Shown piece after piece: positions 1 to 8,510 of a DNA stretch of 64,000 nt. This DNA comes from Prochlorococcus sp. AG-402-N17. Its GTDB lineage: Bacteria; Cyanobacteriota; Cyanobacteriia; PCC-6307; Cyanobiaceae. The notes under the pieces were generated by a model. The model was not told where the DNA came from. It worked only from the letters and a program-made list of their open reading frames with translations, and ran no database searches. Both the position numbers and the translations under genes were made by a program. How positions within the stretch are numbered: the stretch's first letter is position 1; the number at the start of each line of letters is the position of its first letter. Where the stretch lies: contig QCIV01000002.1 of NCBI GenBank assembly GCA_003216455.1, positions 1 to 64,000 of the forward strand. The letters are read 5' to 3'.

Positions 1-900
1 ACTGCTATTCCCGTTTTTAAAGTTGCCGACATGACAGCAAATTAGTTCTTCATATGCTCTTAAAGCTTCCTTTAAAAAATTAGCTTTAGATGGCTTGATA
101 GCACAAAGAAACCCATAGCTGGGGAAACAAGTAAGCCAGTCGAATTCTGTTACTCCTTTAGGGCGTTGAATTTTCTCTAGATCAATTACAATTGTTTTTC
201 CAGCAGATTCAGCAAACATAACTGCAGTACCTGTTATACCGCCCATGCTTATGTCTTTGGCCGCATGAATGATATTTTTTTTAGCAAGAAACGGTATCAA
301 TGAAAAATGTTTTCTAAGTAAAGTTGCAGATGCTTTCGTAGCTGCATCCCAAAAGGGATAATCTTTAAAAAAGCATCCATCCTTGTTTGCTATTATCCAT
401 AATTCATCTTCAGACTCTGCAAATCTTGAAGAAAGAATAGGACCATCTACCATTCCAAGAATTGATACTGATAAAGCAGTATAAGGACTTTTTTGATTTG
501 AGTGACCACCGACCATTGGTACATTAAATTTTTCACACGCAAAACTCATGCCAGAAAGAATTTGATTATGTTTTTCTAAATCATTTTTATCACTCCAAAT
601 ACTGTTAACTAAAGCTAAAGGTTTACCGCCCATCGCGACGATGTCACTGATATTCACCAATACACTGCTCCAGCCTGCGAACCACGGCTCTTTTTCTACC
701 AAGCTTGGACTAATTCCTTCACTTGCCATTAATAACAAACCTGATTGTTTAGGGATTACTGCAGCATCATCTCCAAGCATTGCAGATTTGCCAAGTTCAC
801 TGAACGGGCTATGTGAGAAAGTTTTTGCAGCACTTTGAATGTCTTTTTTAGATTCAATACCACTATGGGTTTGCAATTTTTTGATAAGATTATGTAACAT
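1..900 (-). CDS. AIR synthase-related protein (Sll0787-like), partial
   Basis: Not in the ORF track because it runs off the left edge, but the minus frame is open from ATG at 900 to base 1 (300 codons). The N-terminus MLHNLIKKLQTHSG is followed by LGDDAAVIP and by VNISDIVAMGGKPLALVNS, the metal/ATP-binding pattern of PurM/ThiL/SelD-type AIR synthases; GGHSNQ and ISMGGITGT follow. Homologs (Synechocystis Sll0787, C-terminal part of MSMEG_0567) sit in Nit1 nitrilase clusters; their reaction is unknown. It begins 9 bases after the GNAT gene stops, so it is the last visible gene of the operon. The C-terminus lies outside the window. Confidence 0.85.
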   Translation of the reverse strand, partial: MLHNLIKKLQTHSGIESKKDIQSAAKTFSHSPFSELGKSAMLGDDAAVIPKQSGLLLMASEGISPSLVEKEPWFAGWSSVLVNISDIVAMGGKPLALVNSIWSDKNDLEKHNQILSGMSFACEKFNVPMVGGHSNQKSPYTALSVSILGMVDGPILSSRFAESEDELWIIANKDGCFFKDYPFWDAATKASATLLRKHFSLIPFLAKKNIIHAAKDISMGGITGTAVMFAESAGKTIVIDLEKIQRPKGVTEFDWLTCFPSYGFLCAIKPSKANFLKEALRAYEELICCHVGNFKNGNSS

Positions 901-909
901 TTTTTGTGA

Positions 910-1548
910 TCACTTTTTCACTAAATATGAGCCTGGTCTGCTTAATTTTGATGGCTTGTAATAATTTAAGTCAGCCTCCATTAAGTGATGTTTTATTCCT
1001 TTGATTTCAATTTGTTTAATTGAATTCCATTTGAGTCGTCTAAAAAACCTTACATTTTGTATCTGAACAGTGGCTAAAAATTGATCGCATCCCCATCCAT
1101 TTGCTGTAGTTACTGCTTTCCAGATCAATCCTTTTCCTATTTGGTTGAATTTACGGAAAGTAGAATCAACACCTAGTCTCCCACCGTACCATTGTCTTTT
1201 TTCTGTTTCGTAAATTCTTACTACTCCAACGACTCTCTCTTGAGTGCCATATCCATAATTCAAAGAAACTATTGGGTACGCAACTTGATCAATTTCATCA
1301 ATATCTGATTCAGCAAAAATATTTTGTTCCTCGCAAAATATTCTCTTTCGTAATCCCCAGTAGTCTTTGATAAGAGGAGAATTCTCTTCAAGCAAATGAA
1401 ATGAAAAGTTTTCTGAATTAGAATTTGGAGATAGCATGAAATCTTCTTCTTCAATCCCGATACCTGATCTTACAGAGGGTGTGAAATAGTAAGGCGCAGA
1501 GCTAAAGCTTCTGCCTATATCCTGACTTGAGGGGTCAATAAAAAACAT
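910..1548 (-). CDS. GNAT-family acetyltransferase of the Nit1 cluster (Sll0786-like)
   Basis: 212 aa. The core (from about residue 45) reads as a GNAT fold: LIKDYWGLRKRIFCEEQNIF, a VVGVVRIYE strand, then a segment resembling the acetyl-CoA loop (RKFNQIGKGLIWKAV). It corresponds to the N-terminal part of the fused MSMEG_0567 protein, whose C-terminal part is the neighbouring AIR-synthase-like gene, so the two products probably act together. It lies 6 bases downstream of the radical SAM gene. The substrate is unknown. The first ~35 residues look unusual, so the start may be internal. Confidence 0.8.
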   Translation of the reverse strand: MFFIDPSSQDIGRSFSSAPYYFTPSVRSGIGIEEEDFMLSPNSNSENFSFHLLEENSPLIKDYWGLRKRIFCEEQNIFAESDIDEIDQVAYPIVSLNYGYGTQERVVGVVRIYETEKRQWYGGRLGVDSTFRKFNQIGKGLIWKAVTTANGWGCDQFLATVQIQNVRFFRRLKWNSIKQIEIKGIKHHLMEADLNYYKPSKLSRPGSYLVKK

Positions 1549-1554
1549 AATTTT

Positions 1555-2643
1555 TTAATTCTCAAATAGGGATAAAGCTGAGCAGGCACCACATTTGGCA
1601 CAACCAGCTGACATTTCATCAGATTTTATGTTGCCTTCATTTAGTAAATGTGAAACTGATTGATAAATATCAATCATGAAATCAGTACTTGGGGAGGGAT
1701 GATGTTCTAGAGGAGTCCCTGCTATTGGCACAAATGGAACTATAAAAGGATAAACTCCTATAGATATTAATTTTTTACTGCAATTTATTAGAGATTCTTT
1801 GCTATCACCTAATCCTGCTAATAGATATGTAGAAACTTCTCCTCTTCCAAATACTGCTACGCTTTCTTCGAAAGATTTATAGTATCTTTCAAGAGAAATT
1901 TCAGATTTGCCGGGCAGAATTTTTTTTCTTATCTCCTCCTCTACAACCTCTAAATGCATGCCTAAACTGTCTATACCTGAGTCTTTCATTTTTTGAAACC
2001 AAATAGGATCATCAGGCGGTTCGCATTGACCTTGGATTGGAATATTAACTTTAGCCTTAACAGCCTTAGCGGCTTCTGCCATTATTCTCGCCCCCCTATC
2101 GCTACTGTTAGGGGTCCCTGTTGTCATTACTAATTGCTTTATTCCATCAAGTCTTACAGCTGCTTCTGCAACTTCAGCTATTTGATTTGGAGTTTTTCTT
2201 ACGATGGTTTGTTTGTTTTCCAAAGATTGTTCTATTGCACAAAACTGGCAAGATTCTTCTCTTTTTCTGAAACGAATACATTTTTGAAGAATAGTTGTGG
2301 CTAATACATCCTTGCTATGAAGAAGAGCAATCGATTTATAAGGTATACCGTCTTTTGTTTTTAAAGAATAAAAATTTGGTTCTTTTGTAGTGGATAATTC
2401 CTTAATGTTTGAATCTTCACTATTTTGGAGAATAAGTTGTCCGTCAGGCTCCTCTGAAAGTTGATAATTAGAATTTTTAGATACGTGATTATAAACCGGT
2501 ACCATTACAGTTTTTCCTTCAATTGTTAAAGCTCTATGGTCCGATGGACCAGCTCCTCCTTTCCTACCCCTGTTGCCCTTTTTAGGAGTAGAACTTATCC
2601 CATTAACTTGCAATTCAGTAATAATTTTACCAATGTCAGACAT
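1555..2643 (-). CDS. Radical SAM protein of the Nit1 cluster (MSMEG_0568 / Sll0785 type)
   Basis: 362 aa. The cluster-binding cysteines near residues 123-135 read C-x8-C-x2-C (KCIRFRKREESCQFC) instead of the usual C-x3-C-x2-C, although the local context (LVMTTGTPNSSDRGA, IPIQGQCEPP) is biotin-synthase-like. A second cysteine group, SAGCAKCGACSA, lies at the C-terminus and may hold another metal cluster. It overlaps the nitrilase gene by 8 bases, indicating translational coupling. The reaction catalysed by this family is not established; a modification feeding the nitrilase is an inference from context only. Confidence 0.85.
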   Translation of the reverse strand: MSDIGKIITELQVNGISSTPKKGNRGRKGGAGPSDHRALTIEGKTVMVPVYNHVSKNSNYQLSEEPDGQLILQNSEDSNIKELSTTKEPNFYSLKTKDGIPYKSIALLHSKDVLATTILQKCIRFRKREESCQFCAIEQSLENKQTIVRKTPNQIAEVAEAAVRLDGIKQLVMTTGTPNSSDRGARIMAEAAKAVKAKVNIPIQGQCEPPDDPIWFQKMKDSGIDSLGMHLEVVEEEIRKKILPGKSEISLERYYKSFEESVAVFGRGEVSTYLLAGLGDSKESLINCSKKLISIGVYPFIVPFVPIAGTPLEHHPSPSTDFMIDIYQSVSHLLNEGNIKSDEMSAGCAKCGACSALSLFEN

Positions 2644-3628
2644 GATTTATTTCCTCTAAATAGTCTTTTGCAGTTTGATCTTTTGGTATTAAATTTTTCT
2701 TATTTGTCATCTCAAATACCTTGTTAGGGGATGTATTTAGTTTTAGAGAAAGAAGATCTGGACGACTGTAGTGACCAACACTATCCATCATTCTTTTCCT
2801 TTTAGTAATAAGTGATAAATTAATTTCTGCTATTGCTAATCCTTCTCCATCATCAAGTGGTCCTGCTAAATATTTACCTTCTGGACTGATAATTGCTGTG
2901 TGACATCCTCCCTGAAATGCTTTGTGAAGATTGGTTTCGGACGTTATCTTTTCATAATCTTCTGGATCTAACCATCCTGTTGAGCAAATCACAAAACAGC
3001 CAGCCTCTAAGGCGTGGTGCCTCATTGTGACTGCAGTTTGCTCGGTAAATATTGGACCAACCAATGAACCAGGAAATTGAGCACAATGTATTTGTTCACC
3101 TTTAGCCATAAGAGCAAATCTAGCTAAAGGGTTATAATGCTCCCAACAAGCCAAAGATCCTATCTTGCCAAGTTGAGTATCTACAACTTCTAAGCCAGAA
3201 CCATCGCCTTGACCCCAAATCATTCTTTCGTGAAACGTAGGAGTTATTTTTCTTCTCTTTAAAACAATTTCACCTTTTTCGTTGAAAAGAACTTGAGTAT
3301 TGTACAAACTTCCACCATCAAGTTCGTTAACTCCTAAAAGAACTTGGATGTTATTTTTTTTAGCTGATTTCCCGACTATGTCTGTAACTGGACCTGGAAT
3401 TTCTACTGCTTGCTCATATAGCTTCATATGAGATTTACCCATGAGAACTGGCGGCTCTACAAATGAAAAATATGGGTAGTAAGGAAGAAAAGTTTCGGGA
3501 AAGACTATCAACTTTACATCTTTTGTAGCTGCTTCTTGGATCTTTAAAAGAACTTTATTCAATGAACCATTCAAGTCAAAAAGTACAGGTCTAACTTGAG
3601 CAGCAGCTACTTTAAATGTTTTAGTCAT
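2636..3628 (-). CDS. Nitrilase, Nit1 type (Sll0784-like)
   Basis: 330 aa, the usual length of carbon-nitrogen hydrolases. The catalytic triad is visible: Glu in VFPETFLPYYP (~residue 45), Lys in LKRRKITPTFHE (~130) and the nucleophile Cys in SLACWEHYNPL (~164). The enzyme would convert a nitrile to a carboxylate plus ammonia in the cytoplasm. It is the central gene of the widely conserved Nit1 cluster, downstream of the Sll0783-like gene (18-base gap) and overlapping the radical SAM gene. In Synechocystis the equivalent genes are induced by nitrogen starvation. The physiological nitrile is unknown. Confidence 0.93.
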   Translation of the reverse strand: MTKTFKVAAAQVRPVLFDLNGSLNKVLLKIQEAATKDVKLIVFPETFLPYYPYFSFVEPPVLMGKSHMKLYEQAVEIPGPVTDIVGKSAKKNNIQVLLGVNELDGGSLYNTQVLFNEKGEIVLKRRKITPTFHERMIWGQGDGSGLEVVDTQLGKIGSLACWEHYNPLARFALMAKGEQIHCAQFPGSLVGPIFTEQTAVTMRHHALEAGCFVICSTGWLDPEDYEKITSETNLHKAFQGGCHTAIISPEGKYLAGPLDDGEGLAIAEINLSLITKRKRMMDSVGHYSRPDLLSLKLNTSPNKVFEMTNKKNLIPKDQTAKDYLEEINHV

Positions 3629-3646
3629 TTTTTTGGATCTTATGTC

Positions 3647-4129
3647 TTAAAGAGTCCAAGTATCTAAAATAAATGCCCCTTCTTTGCGATGCATTAAAAC
3701 GATATCAAGAACATCTAAAGGGCTTATTGGTTTTATCCCCGGAGTAAGAGCTCCTTCTCCATGTCCGTACAAAGCTTGTAATGCAAATCGACAGGCATAA
3801 ACTTTACCTCCTTGACCCATAAATTTTTCTAAGCGAGCATTAAAATTTAAATGACCATCAAATGCTGCATCTCCAAGCTTTGGAAAGCCTCTTTGTAGTC
3901 CTAAAGTTACTCCAGGACCATATAGCAATATTGAAGTTTCAAACCCCTTGTTTATAAGACGACTAGCTTGTAAAAGATTAACAAGACCAATAGATCCCTC
4001 AAAAGCGACAGTATGAAAAGTTAGTAAGGCTTTCTCACCTGGTTCGGCTTTAACATCTGGGAATACTTTTTCTTCATAATCAACTAAGAATTCCCCAGGC
4101 TGATTCGCGGGACGTGTTACGGATGGCAT
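3647..4129 (-). CDS. Sll0783 / MSMEG_0572 family nitrogen-starvation protein
   Basis: 160 aa, first gene of the minus-strand Nit1 operon. Recognised by [40 protein letters not shown] and [20 protein letters not shown]; the fold resembles DsrE-like proteins (a strand plus GxV motif and a conserved Cys). In Synechocystis loss of sll0783 affects the nitrogen-starvation response and PHB accumulation; the molecular function is unknown. The gene diverges from the flavin monooxygenase, with a possible NtcA site in the 168-base gap. Confidence 0.88.
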   Translation of the reverse strand: MPSVTRPANQPGEFLVDYEEKVFPDVKAEPGEKALLTFHTVAFEGSIGLVNLLQASRLINKGFETSILLYGPGVTLGLQRGFPKLGDAAFDGHLNFNARLEKFMGQGGKVYACRFALQALYGHGEGALTPGIKPISPLDVLDIVLMHRKEGAFILDTWTL

Positions 4130-4181
4130 GAAATTTTTTTAAAAACTCAGACTATTTTCTGACTTGATTTTCAAAAAGAAT

Positions 4182-4195
4182 GTAACCGATATCAC
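4182..4195. promoter_or_regulatory. Possible NtcA site in the divergent Nit1 promoter region
   Basis: GTAACCGATATCAC matches the NtcA consensus GTA-N8-TAC with one mismatch (CAC for TAC). It lies between the divergent Sll0783-like gene and the flavin monooxygenase, where nitrogen control is expected for this cluster. One imperfect site in AT-rich DNA is weak evidence. Confidence 0.35.
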
Positions 4196-4297
4196 CAAAT
4201 TAGTTAACTTAAGATTTCAGATCAAAAAATTTTTTAGTGAGTTTAATAACAAATTAAATCTTCTAAACACGACAGAATTATATTAATAAAGAAAAAA

Positions 4298-5599
4298 ATG
4301 GCTGAAGAATTTTTAAATCAAATTTCTGCTAAATGTTCTGTCATCATTATTGGTGCGGGACAAGCAGGTTTGTCTATTGCTCATTCACTACAAAAAAAAG
4401 GGATAAAACCTCTTATCCTAGAAAAAAATTATGTTGGGTTTTCTTGGAAAGAACAACGTTGGGATTCTTTCTGCCTTGTGACTCCTAATTGGCAATGCAC
4501 ACTTCCTGATTATCAATATGCTGGGAAAGACCCTAATGGGTTTATGGATAAAGAAAATATAGTTAAGTATTTAAAAAAATATTCTGAATTTGTAAAGGCT
4601 GATATTCTTGAAGGGATTGAAGTAAAACATTTAGTTAAAAAAAATGAAAAGTTTTTTATTTCAACTAACCGTGGAAATTTTGAAGCTGATCAAGTTGTTA
4701 TAGCAACTGGAGCTTATCATGTTCCAAACCGACATCCTCTTTCTGAGAGATTACCAACTAATATCCTGCAAATTGATGCGAGAGAATATAAAAATCCAAA
4801 TTCATTACCAGAAGGACCTGTCCTAGTTGTTGGCAGTGGTCAATCAGGTTGTCAAATAGCTGAAGATCTTTTTTTTGAAAAAAGAAAAGTTCATCTAAGT
4901 GTTGGGAGTGCTCCAAGATCTCCAAGAAGGTATAGAGGAAGAGATGTTGTAGATTGGCTTGACAGAATGGGTTATTATTCAATGCCTATTGGTGAACACG
5001 ACGATCCTAAAAGTGTAAGGAATAAAACTAATCATTATTTAACTGGAAGAGATAATGGTAGAGAAATAGATCTTAGAAAGAGAGCAAAAGAAGGGATGAA
5101 TCTTCATGGGCGTCTTAAAGAGTTAACTATTGATAATATTCAATTTTCAAATGATCTTTCTAAAAATCTTGATGGAGCAGATAATGTTTACTGCAGAATA
5201 AGAAATAGTATTGATGAATGGATTTCAAAAAATAATATAGATGCTCCTAAAGAAGAAATATATGCTCCATGTTGGGAACCAACAGAAGATGTCAAAGGTA
5301 CTCAACTTGAATGCAAAAACTTAGCAGTAGTGATTTGGTGTACAGGTTATAAAAGTGATTTTAGTTGGGTAGATGTCTCAGTTTTTGACGGAACTGGTAT
5401 CCCGGTTCATGAAAGAGGTGTGACACAATCTCCTGGGTTGTATTTTCTTGGTTTGCCATGGCTTTATACATGGGGCTCAGGACGTTTTTGTGGAGTAAAA
5501 GATGATGCAAACTTTTTAGCGGATATTATTTCATTGAGATCAAATAAATCTGCTGCTACAAAAGAAATGCTGGAGTGCAAAGCTCTTTTAGGTTCTTAA
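4298..5599 (+). CDS. Flavin-dependent monooxygenase of the Nit1 cluster (MSMEG_0569 type)
   Basis: 433 aa. An N-terminal FAD-binding Rossmann motif (IIIGAGQAGLSIA) and a second dinucleotide-binding motif (VVGSGQSGCQIAE) give the two-domain layout of class B flavoprotein monooxygenases; ATGAYHVPN and VIWCTGYKSDFSW are typical of the family. It is the oxidoreductase partner often found in Nit1 clusters and is transcribed divergently from the others. It probably oxidises a nitrogen compound upstream or downstream of the nitrilase; the substrate is unknown. Confidence 0.88.
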   Translation: MAEEFLNQISAKCSVIIIGAGQAGLSIAHSLQKKGIKPLILEKNYVGFSWKEQRWDSFCLVTPNWQCTLPDYQYAGKDPNGFMDKENIVKYLKKYSEFVKADILEGIEVKHLVKKNEKFFISTNRGNFEADQVVIATGAYHVPNRHPLSERLPTNILQIDAREYKNPNSLPEGPVLVVGSGQSGCQIAEDLFFEKRKVHLSVGSAPRSPRRYRGRDVVDWLDRMGYYSMPIGEHDDPKSVRNKTNHYLTGRDNGREIDLRKRAKEGMNLHGRLKELTIDNIQFSNDLSKNLDGADNVYCRIRNSIDEWISKNNIDAPKEEIYAPCWEPTEDVKGTQLECKNLAVVIWCTGYKSDFSWVDVSVFDGTGIPVHERGVTQSPGLYFLGLPWLYTWGSGRFCGVKDDANFLADIISLRSNKSAATKEMLECKALLGS

Positions 5600-5732
5600 A
5601 TTTCTAATGTTATTAATTAAAAATAAATTAAAAATAAATTTCTTAGAAATAAAGTGATTTACGTATTAAACACTACATCAATTACCTATTAGTAATAATT
5701 AATTTGTAAATATAAATTTATTTCCCATAATT

Positions 5733-5861
5733 ATGGAATTCGCTAAAAAATTCATGACCGAAAAAGCTGAAAAGCTTAACGGTAAAGCAGCAATGCTTGG
5801 AATTTTCGCTCTTATAGGGGCTTATTATTTTACTGGTCAAATTGTTCCAGGAATATTCTAA
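5733..5861 (+). CDS. High-light-inducible protein, short type
   Basis: 42 aa, below the ORF-track cutoff. It carries the chlorophyll-binding Hli motif as KLNGKAAMLGIFALIGAYYFTGQ and is nearly all one transmembrane helix. Such proteins sit in thylakoids and protect chlorophyll and photosystems under light and nutrient stress. It is followed 24 bases later by a strong intrinsic terminator, so it is probably monocistronic. Confidence 0.92.
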   Translation: MEFAKKFMTEKAEKLNGKAAMLGIFALIGAYYFTGQIVPGIF

Positions 5862-5884
5862 TAAAAATCCTTTTTATATTTTTT

Positions 5885-5908
5885 GAGGGCTTGATTAAGC
5901 CCTTTTTT
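5885..5908 (+). terminator. Intrinsic terminator of the hli gene
   Basis: GGGCTTGATTAAGCCC forms a perfect 6-bp stem and is followed by TTTTTT. It lies directly downstream of the short hli gene and may also serve the converging amidotransferase gene. Confidence 0.85.
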
Positions 5909-5927
5909 CTGGTTTAGTATTCCCTTT

Positions 5928-6665
5928 TTAATTATCCAATAATTCAAATAATCTACTTATTAGAAGCTTTCTTTTTAAAAAAGTTTTTTCAATATATTTT
6001 TTGTTCTCTTCTCTTAAAATTTCCTGACCATTTGAGCCCAATCCTTTAATGATAAATTCTTTATCTTCTTTAATCCACTTATCTATCATTGCCTCGGTTG
6101 TCTCTATATGGAATTGTAATCCGTAAGCAAAATTACCAACCCTAAAAAACTGTTCTTTACAAAGCACGCTACTAGCTATGAGTACTGCTTTATTAGGTAA
6201 TAAAATCCTATCTCCATGCCAATGCATTACATGAAAAGGGTCTTCAAACAGTGCTTTAAAGTCTTTATTTGATTTATTAATAAAAATTTGAGACCATCCA
6301 ATTTCTGGTAATGCTTTTGGAGGTGATCCATATTTAAGAATTTCTACATCTCCTCCAGCAGCACTCGCAAGCAACTGAGCACCTAAGCAAACACCGATTA
6401 TAGGTCTTTCATTTTCTAATTCTTTTTTTATAAAATCTCTTTCTAACTTAAGCCAAGGATATCTGTCGCTTCCAATATCTTTAACTCCCATTGGTCCACC
6501 CATAATTAAAATTAAGTCACCTTTTTTTGTTTGCGGCAGAGCATTTTTATTATCTAAACGAATAATTTCGATTTTCAAATCTCTTTCTTTAGCAAATTGT
6601 TCAAAAAGACCTGGCCCCTCAATTTCTAAATGCTGCAAAACTAATAGGCGTCTTATTTCCTTCAT
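5928..6665 (-). CDS. Class I glutamine amidotransferase-like protein (GMP synthase GATase type)
   Basis: 245 aa, a stand-alone GATase1 domain. The nucleophile elbow GVCLGAQLLA (Cys ~92) and the Cys-His-Glu partner QFHIETT (~185) are present, as is the N-terminal MGGPMGV. Such proteins release ammonia from glutamine or hydrolyse gamma-glutamyl compounds; no synthetase partner is adjacent. Its start overlaps the stop of the upstream 98-aa gene by 4 bases (ATGA), which indicates coupling. Confidence 0.85.
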   Translation of the reverse strand: MKEIRRLLVLQHLEIEGPGLFEQFAKERDLKIEIIRLDNKNALPQTKKGDLILIMGGPMGVKDIGSDRYPWLKLERDFIKKELENERPIIGVCLGAQLLASAAGGDVEILKYGSPPKALPEIGWSQIFINKSNKDFKALFEDPFHVMHWHGDRILLPNKAVLIASSVLCKEQFFRVGNFAYGLQFHIETTEAMIDKWIKEDKEFIIKGLGSNGQEILREENKKYIEKTFLKRKLLISRLFELLDN

Positions 6666-6958
6666 TCACTTTCCATTATTTCAGCTGATTCAGAACAGAC
6701 ATTAACGCTAAACCACTTCATTGCCGACCAAGTATCTTCTTGGTATGTACCTGCTGCAATACTTACAAAACAATCATTTTCATACCAACTTCGATAACTG
6801 GGAGTTACTCCCGTTCCTTTTAATCTATTTTCTAAGCCTTTTCCATATTTTTTAATTACAAGATTTATAGCTTCATTCTCAATTTCTCTTTGCCTTTCAT
6901 CAGCAAAACCTACTAGTGGAATAAAAAAAAGAATTGATGCAATAAGTAAACGTATCAT
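6662..6958 (-). CDS. Small exported protein of unknown function
   Basis: 98 aa. MIRLLIASILFFIPLVGFADE is a clear signal peptide with cleavage probably after GFA. The mature part is short with two cysteines (ENDCFVSIAAG and VNVCSES), possibly one disulfide. It overlaps the downstream amidotransferase gene by 4 bases. I do not recognise the family. Confidence 0.7.
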   Translation of the reverse strand: MIRLLIASILFFIPLVGFADERQREIENEAINLVIKKYGKGLENRLKGTGVTPSYRSWYENDCFVSIAAGTYQEDTWSAMKWFSVNVCSESAEIMESE

Positions 6959-6970
6959 TGAGTCTTTTTT

Positions 6971-7261
6971 TTAAATGTAGCTAATTTCATATTGATTAAT
7001 TAATTTTTTAAAATTATCAACTCTATTTTGTCCATTCTTTAATGGTCTTGAGAAGTCAAGAACGGCTGCACAACATAATTGCCAACATGATTTTTCATCT
7101 AGTCCTAATTTTATACATATATTTTTTGGCGCTTTGATAACTGTATTTATTCCTGCGATATGTTGAGTAGTTTCCCATAATTCTCCTTCAAGAAAGTCAA
7201 TTTCAATACTTGATAATAATTCTGTAGCAATGTAATCCTTAATTAGCTCAGTTAATTCCAC
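6971..7261 (-). CDS. Conserved small protein, paralog of the gene at 25.3 kb
   Basis: 96 aa, no signal or membrane segment. The C-terminal half reads P-x2-IC-x2-L-x-L-x-E-x3-W-x2-C-x-A-x2-LD, which recurs in the 99-aa protein at 25322-25621 (P-SHIC-EGLNLKEDTYWIMCLAEILD). This makes the two a small paralogous family of unknown function. It precedes the exported 98-aa gene by 12 bases and is probably co-transcribed. Confidence 0.7.
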   Translation of the reverse strand: MELTELIKDYIATELLSSIEIDFLEGELWETTQHIAGINTVIKAPKNICIKLGLDEKSCWQLCCAAVLDFSRPLKNGQNRVDNFKKLINQYEISYI

Positions 7262-7368
7262 AATATTTTATTGAATCAGCAGATGTTAAATCATCTCTTA
7301 GTATTTGTATAGCAAAAAAAAGGAGCTAGTTTGCATCTCATCTTGAATCGCCGATCGATATTAAGAGA

Positions 7369-7506
7369 CTACATCATTTCGTATTGATCAAGTTTGGTTT
7401 TTAATTTTGTTGCTTGTTTAATCAATGACAAAGCTTCTTTTCTGCCAGTTGAATTATTAGCCTGGACTATAAGATCGGAGTATTTCTTTGCGATTTTTTT
7501 TTCCAT
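7369..7506 (-). CDS. Tiny conserved protein (45 aa), paralog of 27240-27374
   Basis: ATG at 7506, stop at 7369; MEKKIAKKYSDLIVQANNST then GRKEALSLIKQATKLK. The pattern KKY-x2-I-x2-QA-x4-GRKE-x2-SL-x-K-x-A is repeated in a 44-aa ORF at 27.2 kb. Conservation between two loci is the main reason to accept such a short ORF. Function unknown. Confidence 0.55.
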   Translation of the reverse strand: MEKKIAKKYSDLIVQANNSTGRKEALSLIKQATKLKTKLDQYEMM

Positions 7507-7760
7507 AATTTAAACCTCATAGATACCGTTTTTGAATCTTGCAACTAGCGAGTCACAACTAGAAGTAGATAAGGAGTCAACGGTTAAAACCTCAGAGTCA
7601 ACATATTGGAACGGGTTAACTCGTGTTTAATTTATAATCAATTAATAAAAAGCTGTTGGTATCTACGATTACATTGTTTTCAAACCCTGATTTAATTTAT
7701 AGTTATCCATGAATTGGATTGAAAATTTTCAATTATCTTTTTAATTCAATTAATAAAAAA
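7507..7760. other. Gene-free stretch
   Basis: I see no convincing ORF. It holds the upstream region of the 45-aa gene and a short repeated GAGTCAAC near 7575 and 7600, with no clear role. The stretch ends at a bidirectional terminator. Confidence 0.4.
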
Positions 7761-7785
7761 GGGGGTTAAAAACACCCCCTTTTTT
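7761..7785. terminator. Bidirectional intrinsic terminator
   Basis: GGGGGTTAAAAACACCCCC is flanked by an A-run on the left and TTTTTT on the right, so it can terminate in both directions. On the minus strand it is the terminator of the riboswitch-controlled gene at 7804-8133. Confidence 0.8.
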
Positions 7786-7803
7786 ATAAAAAAACCTAAT
7801 TTA

Positions 7804-8133
7804 CTAATTACCTAAACCTAGAGGAGCCCAAAGAGTTGCTTCAGAACCTATAACAGGAACAACTCCTGTTGTTTTTGCATTAGAAACTTTATTTTTAACA
7901 ACAGGAGTATCTTGTTCTCCTAAAGCTGCCCATAAAGTTGATTGATGAGCGATAACTGGTTGAACTTTTAATGGTTGAGATTGAAAAGAAGGTTTTTGGG
8001 TTCTTACAAGTTGGACTCCAAGAGAACCAACAATAAATGCTCCAAGAAAACCTGCAAATATAGCAGTAATATTGTTACTACTTACTGAGGTAGATACGTT
8101 ATTAGACATAATAGTTATGTGACTTAATTTCAT
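7804..8133 (-). CDS. Single-pass membrane protein behind a glutamine-riboswitch-like leader
   Basis: Up to 109 aa; a second ATG at 8109 gives MSNNVSTSVSSNN, a more usual start. One transmembrane segment (ITAIFAGFLGAFIVGSLGVQLV) is followed by a soluble tail with a repeated motif, STLWAALGEQ and ATLWAPLGLG. The gene follows an RNA element resembling glutamine riboswitches by 12-36 bases, suggesting control by nitrogen status. It ends at a strong terminator. I do not recognise the protein. Confidence 0.75.
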   Translation of the reverse strand: MKLSHITIMSNNVSTSVSSNNITAIFAGFLGAFIVGSLGVQLVRTQKPSFQSQPLKVQPVIAHQSTLWAALGEQDTPVVKNKVSNAKTTGVVPVIGSEATLWAPLGLGN

Positions 8134-8144
8134 TTTTGACTGAA

Positions 8145-8199
8145 GTCCCCGTTCCTTGGCTTCAATCTTAATGCGGCTCGTAAAACGAGATGAACGTTT
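8145..8199 (-). promoter_or_regulatory. Glutamine-riboswitch-like leader (Downstream-peptide / glnA RNA type)
   Basis: Read on the minus strand: AACGTTCATC, a hairpin TCGTTTTACGA, then CCGCATTAAGATTG and AAGGAACGGGG. The closing pairing of CGTTC with GAACG and the CGTTCATC/GGAACG boxes are the hallmarks of this family in marine cyanobacteria and cyanophages. The middle box differs from the usual GACGGAAGUAGG but matches the second copy at 28129-28185 (CGCAT-AA). Confidence 0.65.
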
Positions 8200-8294
8200 A
8201 TGTAGTCTACGCTACATTTTAACTATAAGTACAAATTAATTTACAGGATGTTAATGGCAATACAAAAACTTATTAAAAAATAAGAAATTAATTT

Positions 8295-8435
8295 TTAAAG
8301 TGAAGAAAATATATTTGAATTTTTTTGAGTAAAAAATAATTGATTGTTTTCATAATTGTTTGCAGAATAACTTTCGGAAACAACAATTCCGTGAGTTACC
8401 CCAAAAATAAAACCAAGTAAGATTGCTAAACGCAT
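8295..8435 (-). CDS. Tiny hydrophobic protein with signal-like N-terminus
   Basis: 46 aa, ATG at 8435, stop at 8295: MRLAILLGFIFGVTHGIVVS followed by a polar Asn/Gln-rich tail. It lies between moaA and the riboswitch. Too short for the ORF track; accepted only tentatively because the hydrophobic N-terminus is well formed. Confidence 0.35.
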   Translation of the reverse strand: MRLAILLGFIFGVTHGIVVSESYSANNYENNQLFFTQKNSNIFSSL

Positions 8436-8510
8436 CCAATTATATAGATTTGAAGTTAATTTCCCTCGAATTAAGAATATATGATGTTGTTATTTATACT
8501 AAATAATTTT

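Noticed and set aside
641-838. Plus ORF of 65 aa
   Set aside because: Antisense to the AIR-synthase-like gene, whose minus frame is open for 300 codons with clear motifs.
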